This document shows, in pieces, positions 48,127 through 53,645 of a DNA stretch of 53,645 nucleotides. The position numbers were made by a program, and so were the translations under genes. Under the pieces are notes generated by a model. That model did not search any database and was not told the DNA's origin. It worked only from the letters and a program-made list of their open reading frames with translations. How positions within the stretch are numbered: position 1 is the stretch's first letter; each line of letters starts with the position of its first letter. The stretch covers positions 1 through 53,645 of the forward strand of contig JAQGBZ010000404.1 in assembly GCA_034687125.1 (NCBI GenBank), read 5' to 3'. Source of the stretch: Neelides folsomi. Lineage: Eukaryota > Arthropoda > Collembola > Neelipleona > Neelidae.

Positions 48127-49124
48127 TATACAATATAATAATTTAATTAAATGCAAACGTGTGTTTGAATAAATGAAGACTGGAACATTTTTGAATAAAT
48201 TTATTATTTGAAAAGTCAATTTCCATTAATACTATCAAGATTCGTTAATTTGCCTTATCATTTGCCTCGGACGCTCTTAGGGTTAGTTAATTTGAAATAA
48301 GAATTAAACAATTTTAAAGAATCGGTGGGGTCGCGCAGAAGTTTTAACTAATTACACGACAAATCATTGATTTGTAATTGAAATATATAAAACTAGCATG
48401 CATTAGCATTATCTGTAAATGAGTATTTCATCAATTTGGAAAATAGGATTTTACTAAACGCTTCAATTAATTTTTTTTTATTTAATCTCATAATATTACG
48501 GTCAATTATTTCCATAAACGTATGATGGTAATTAATTAAATTCTTGCACTTTACAATGTGTATATAATTTAATGGTTAACTCTGTCAAAAACTAGAAGTT
48601 GATTAATTTAAAGAACAAAAGTTCCATCAGTTTGGCCTGCATTGTCACATGTTGCATCATCAATTGTTTCACCTAAAGCCTCTCATTAATAATTACCAAA
48701 ATGGTTTTACATACATATATATATATTCATTTATTTATTTAATAATTATATCTCTAATGGCTTATTGGTAAACTAATTAGAAATCCACTACAAATGTTAG
48801 AAATTACATAAAAATAATGCTTAAAATTATATTAACAAACAGATGAATTGTTTTGTAAATATATGGAAAAGGTTAAATACTGGAATGATTCTCATTCTTT
48901 GCACATATCATTACACATTTACCATATACGAATCAATTACATTTCATTTAGATCTATTTAAAACTAAGAACCTCCTGAAGGTCAATCGACATGATCGATT
49001 CTCAATTCTCTAAAAACCTTCTAAAAGTAGAAGAGTTATTGTAAGGATTAATTAGCAAAGGTATTCATGAGCAATATCTAATTGTGTAGTACTTAATTAG
49101 GTAATTTTATATCAAATATTAATT

Positions 49125-49151
49125 GTTATTATTATTATTACTATTATTATA

Positions 49152-49186
<35 letters not shown>
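49125..49186. repeat. (ATT)n microsatellite
   Basis: About 20 ATT units with a few interruptions. Confidence 0.9.
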
Positions 49187-49752
49187 ACAATTATCATTAC
49201 CTTCCATGTAGTAATGTTTATCAAAAGTTGAGTAGAAAGCGATCGGGTCAATTACATTATTATTAAAACTAAAAACATTGGAATTGAAAGAAAAGACGAA
49301 GGAACTGTTTGAAAAAAGCAAAAAAATGAAATGAGAATGAATTAAATACGACGCGAATGTTTTTGGAATTAATAGCTTTAAAAGTTTAAATGCAGGATAA
49401 ATACAATATCAATTTACAACGTAACACAAAAAAATAATGATTTTAACCATGTGCGTATTTAATTAATTATTGTTTTGAAGCGACACTTGTACATTCTTGG
49501 CATTTGGCATTTCAATTGGATATATATATCATAATATATACATATTTATATATTATTATAATTATATCTTAAATGTGACTTGACATACATTCACGTCCTT
49601 CCCTTCAACTTGCACATGAGTTAAATGTATGTTGAATTAATTAACAACGGAGTATAAATGTAGTAACATATGCATATAAATATTATAATGCACAAGAGAT
49701 GAGGAAAAAGGGTTTTTTGAACGAGTTCCAAAGTGGGGAGAAATGAAAAGAT

Positions 49753-52700
49753 TTAGTTCTTTGGCGAAGGTAAATACCGCTTCAATGACTTCTCAATGTT
49801 CATCCGATGACCGAGTTTTTTGACTCCTATCTCCAACAGCATCGCGTTGTCCATTCTGGTCAACTTCTTCCCATCAATCGATCGCTGTTGGAAAATGCCT
49901 TTATATTCAGGCAAAACCAAAGAATCCAACCAGTCGCAAGAATCCATCACACTCCAATCGAGCAAATTCTTATTTCGAAATTCTCGTCTAATCCGCGTCC
50001 CTTGCTGGGGCTGTTGTTGTTGCTATATAACAATTAAATAAATAAGTTAAATGTAATATTTCACTACACTAAATGTAAGTATTCTAATCTATTCAATTAG
50101 ATCAAGCAATTTAGAAATGAAAATTACACTGCATAAAAATGTTACATTGAGCTGTTGTTGTTGTAACAGTTGCTGTTGATGGGCATGAGGTACTTCATAA
50201 TGATCACTGCCTGGTTGTTTCTTCGGAATTGTGCCAACAATACGTGGAGTGCTTTCGTATATATCTGCAAAAGAAATACAACATCTCATTATGCTCATCA
50301 ATTTGATATTATTCTTAAATGCAATAGCAATGAGTTGGTGTTCTCATTTCACCCCGTGTTTCATGATTACATCATTTCATAACATAGTGTTAACATAAAA
50401 CATGGGGTATTGAGAGACTCTCCACTAACATTAATTAATATGTTAAAATAAAATATAAAAGTGATTTACCAGGCGTATAACGATGAACAGGATGCAACTT
50501 TTCAGGAATATATTTTTGCCCAGTGGCAGAATTGGCATTTGAACTCGGTTGTGACGAGGTTTGCTGGTAAAAGTGGCATTTTGGATGATGCTGTTGAGGG
50601 AAAATGATGGAAGCAGGTGAAGGTGCGTGTCCACTCCCCTGCCCACTTGCTCCTAATAAATAAATAAAATCACATTAATCAACTCAATTCTACATTCTAC
50701 ATACCATTAAAAAACTTATATTAAATATAAATATAAATTAATATTGTATATAATATTTGTGATAAGCTAATAAGTGGGAAATAATGTGAAACCTACCAGA
50801 AGTTGTAGTAGGGGCTGGTGGCAGCGGTTGTTGCTGCTTTGAAGGGGCTGCCAGCGTTTGGTAAATTCCATAACCACTTTGATTGAGCAAGCTCGGTGAG
50901 TTGGTCGTGTTTGAATAGGAAGAGTGGCGACCTAAAGTCTGGTAAAGTGGCATTCCAGCACTGTGCTGACTTTGCTGTTGTTGTTGGTGTTGTTGTTGAT
51001 GCAGTTGCTGGTGTTGTTGTTGTTGATGGATTTGTTGGAGTTGCTTTTGATGATGTTGGAGCTGAGCTTGTTGCTGTTGGGCTTGTTGTTGTTGATGTTG
51101 TTGAAGTAGATGGTGATTGTATTGCTGGCGTGTCATTGTGGGATATCCGCTGTACATCGAGGACCCGCTCGAGTGAGTATGACTAATTGAGCGGTACATG
51201 GGAGACTGACGATTGAAGGGTTGGCCATCCGCACTCCCACCTTGGTAAAGAAGATTTTGATTGAATCTGGTGGAGGACTCGTGAGTGTCCCGGGCATCAG
51301 AAAACTCAGGCGGTGGAGCCAAAATCGGAGTATTTCTCACACCAAACTCAGGAGGTGGAGGAACCACACTGGGAAACTCTTGCTGCAAATTCAATAAAAA
51401 ACCACATGAATGAGGAAACCATAAATAATCAACATATTCATGAATAAAAAAACAATATAATAATGCCAAAGAGCATAATACGAAATCTAATAAACATGAA
51501 AGGAAATATCTATTTTGTATTAATTTAACCATTGTATTTGCTTAATGTAAATACAATGCATTTGAAAGGTATTTTAATATAATCAAAATTACCTTCAAAG
51601 CTGCTACATGCATTTGTATGAGTTTCAGACTTTCTTCAATGCTTTTCTCAGCCTGACGCGGTGCGAGGGTTTGAGCTTGTTGGTACGCCTGTGGTTGTAC
51701 GAACTGCCTAACTGAATTCCCGCCCTGTTGTTGATCTCCCAACATACTCCGTGACCGTTGAGGTTGCAAAGTGTGGTAAGAGCCACCCTGAGTAAGGATC
51801 GACTTCAACGGCTTCGGCATCGTCTTTTCCTCCGCCTCGCTCTCACTCTCCATCGGCGGAGGGAGTTTAGTAAGGGAGACGGCGTTTTTGGTCAAATGTC
51901 CGCCACTCTGAACAGGCCGCTGACCCCCAAGAGCCCCATACAAATCAGGGGCCACGGAAGTAGGAGGCTGAGCGGCTGGAGCAATCATGACGGATCCATA
52001 GTAAGAAGAACCAACTTTCACTTGAACCCCTCCCTCAATTCCTCTGGAATCTCGTGGGCGATCCCGCTTCAACCCGCTCACGACATCCGGCGGGCTATTG
52101 ATTGTCAGGGTGGTGTGAGGAGCCATTTTTTGAATTACGGTCGGAGCTTCGGAGGAACTCTCGTCCTTCAGAATCCATGTTTTGTCACTCGAGTCTTCAG
52201 ATGAATCTGAGTCAGGGTTGACCGGCAGAGTCGTGACAAAGTTGCCATTAGGGGCCTCACCCCCATTGTGTCCCTCCTCTTGCCCAACAAGGTCATTGGG
52301 GAAAGACTTAGAACTCTTCAGACTCGTCTTGACCTTTTGGATCTCGTCCACGCTCATGCTGTGAGAAATTGTGGATCCAGCAGCAGCTGGCGGTTCCTCC
52401 GATTGGAATTTTACGCTTTTCTCCACCTTCCTTGCCAATCGCGGCGATTGTTTCACTTCAATCCTGATCTTCTCCCCTTCTCCGCCATGGTTTTTCAATA
52501 CAGGTCGGAGTTTCTCTTTAGCTTCCATTAAAGATTTTTGCGGATCAAAGGCCTCTTCCCTTCGTCCGCCATCGCCGTTCTCTTCTTTTCCTGGGATTTT
52601 TGAGCGAGATGGGTCGGCGTAGTCGCCCTTCCGCCCTTCCTGCTTCCCTGGTGGCAAACTCTGTGATCTTTTCTTCAACGTACCGCCTTCAGCTCCGGGT

Positions 52701-53419
52701 TCGCGATAGCCAATGGAGCGGAGATCATCAGGCGAAGCATACAACTTCGCACTGTCGTTCGGTTTGAAGCTGGACATGACCGCCCCTTGGAAACCAGCCC
52801 CAGGAGCTCCGCCGTGCCCGTGGTCCTTTCGCCCAAGAGTTTGAGACCCAATATCCAAACTCACGTATTCTTTCTGACTCTTCGACACGTCCACTTTAAT
52901 CACCTGACCCGGAGGAACCAGATTGATAATGTTTTGCTGTTCAGCTGGCCCAAGTGTACATCCAGTGCTTGCTCGCCGTGGCAATGTCTTGGACTGCACC
53001 GGTCGGAGTGGCTTAATAGTCCGATATTCTCCTTCGGTGAGGACGCTGCCTTTGGGAGTTGTGGAGTTGAGAGGCTTCGGTGTGTCTTCGTCAGAGGAGT
53101 CAGAACAACTTCCAGTAGCAGTAGAAGCCTCGCTCTCGTTTCCGTCTTCTTCAGGTGGTGGCGGCGGAGGTGGAGGATTTTCTCCACATTTCCAACCCTC
53201 TTCAGGAGGTGGAGGCGGTGGAAGTCCGTTATTACCAGGAGAAATGCAAGCCCAGGAATGCCGTGGATTGGCCCTCAATTGATCGATGTCCTCCTGACTT
53301 AGACATTTACCTTTGGAAATCTCCGGAGATTTTGGATCCTTCTTGGGCCCAAGTGCTTTGAGGTCGGGTGTGGAGTGAAAGTCTTTATGGATTGAACCAA
53401 TTTCCTTTTTACTTCCCCC
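49753..53419 (-). CDS. Shank: Shank/Prosap postsynaptic scaffold, C-terminal exons (partial)
   Basis: Shank proteins are master scaffolds of the postsynaptic density. Five exons are in the window, in gene order 53419-51593, 51382-50797, 50652-50470, 50264-50146 and 50022-49753, giving 994 in-phase codons and the stop. The N-terminal ankyrin, SH3 and PDZ parts would lie to the right of the window. Visible: a Pro/Ser-rich disordered region; two PPxxF Homer-binding motifs (VPPPPEFG and APPPEFSD, just after the 51382 junction); a Gln/His-rich tract; and a C-terminal SAM domain (LDWSVMDSCDWLDSL ... LEIGVKKLGHRMNIEKSLKR). GVxxxGHRMNIE is the hallmark of Shank SAM domains, which polymerise in vertebrates. 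The protein ends nine residues after the last SAM helix. No cortactin-type KPPVPPKP motif was seen. Without the PDZ exons, another SAM scaffold remains possible but less likely. Confidence 0.8.
50967..51112 (-). repeat. Imperfect CAA/CAG tract encoding Gln/His-rich run
   Basis: Encodes about 48 residues, most of them Gln with His interruptions, in the Shank exon 51382-50797. Mixed CAA/CAG codons and interruptions suggest moderate stability. Confidence 0.9.
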
Positions 53420-53569
53420 CTGCAAATCATTTACTTATAAGACCAGGAACAATTTATTTTTTAGCAAAAAAACCACAAAAGCTCGTTATTAAAAATCAAT
53501 TCGCATAATTTTAAAGTAAACACCCATATGTCAATTTTCTCTCTCATTTGCACATCATAAGAATGAAAT

Positions 53570-53645
53570 AATTTTAAAATATAAGCAAAATGAACGCAAA
53601 TTTTTAATTTTAAAATATAAGCAAAATGAACGCAAATTTTTAATT
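53570..53645. repeat. Two tandem copies of a 36-bp unit
   Basis: The unit containing ATAAGCAAAATGAACGCAAA occurs at 53581 and again at 53617, spaced 36 bases apart with no visible differences. It runs to the window edge, so more copies may follow. It lies in the Shank intron upstream of 53419. Confidence 0.85.

Larger units (their letters stand above)
47041..49752. other. Convergent intergenic region with two inverted-repeat elements
   Basis: Separates the 3' ends of the zinc-finger gene (plus) and the Shank gene (minus). It contains TA runs near 47.2-47.3 kb, two short inverted-repeat elements, an ATT microsatellite and AT-rich DNA. No gene was recognised apart from a transposase relic. Confidence 0.6.

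Noticed and set aside
1..53645. CRISPR arrays, phage genes or prokaryotic operons
   Set aside because: No regularly spaced direct repeats with spacers, and all supported genes are intron-containing animal genes.

Overview
This window is nuclear DNA from a multicellular animal. It is AT-rich, the genes are split by many GT-AG introns, and the products are animal-specific (SIAH, ILK, HEXIM, Shank). Short introns, a TATA/Inr promoter of insect-crustacean type and compact mariner-like elements suggest an invertebrate, most likely an arthropod. I cannot name the species. No bacterial-style operons, rRNA, tRNA or CRISPR arrays were seen.

Layout. 1-745: 5' coding exon of a SIAH/sina E3 ubiquitin ligase (minus; the rest lies off the left edge). 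2783-10606: an 11-exon minus-strand gene for a secreted protein of about 1474 aa, with signal peptide, very long Glu/Arg helix, EGF-like modules, a Sushi module, a Pro-rich stretch and two HYR modules. 13713-16936: integrin-linked pseudokinase ILK (minus, 9 coding exons, 455 aa). 17956-18896: HEXIM, the P-TEFb inhibitor (minus, 2 coding exons). 19.35-23.36 kb: no gene seen. 23363-27198: a 13-exon minus-strand gene joining a winged-helix-like segment to a nucleoside-phosphorylase domain (576 aa). 27.2-35.9 kb: a GC-rich start region and then a long gene-free stretch. 35911-47040: a plus-strand gene with a TATA/Inr promoter and 11 coding exons, for a RING-like plus C2H2 zinc-finger nuclear protein of about 1977 aa with a long acidic, motif-repeating tail. 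47.04-49.75 kb: a convergent intergenic region with two small inverted-repeat elements. 49753-53419: the last five exons of a Shank/Prosap scaffold gene (minus), with Homer-binding motifs and a C-terminal SAM domain.

Exon boundaries were placed by hand from splice signals. In all four complete multi-exon models and in HEXIM the exon lengths sum to an exact multiple of three with matching phases, which is the main support for them. The genes belong to unrelated pathways (ubiquitin ligation, matrix, integrin adhesion, transcription elongation, a possible nucleoside enzyme, zinc-finger regulation, synaptic scaffold), and there is no sign that they form a functional cluster. The most novel items are the zinc-finger protein with its aromatic N-terminal exon and two families of repeated short motifs, the winged-helix/phosphorylase fusion, and the extracellular protein with a helix hundreds of residues long.
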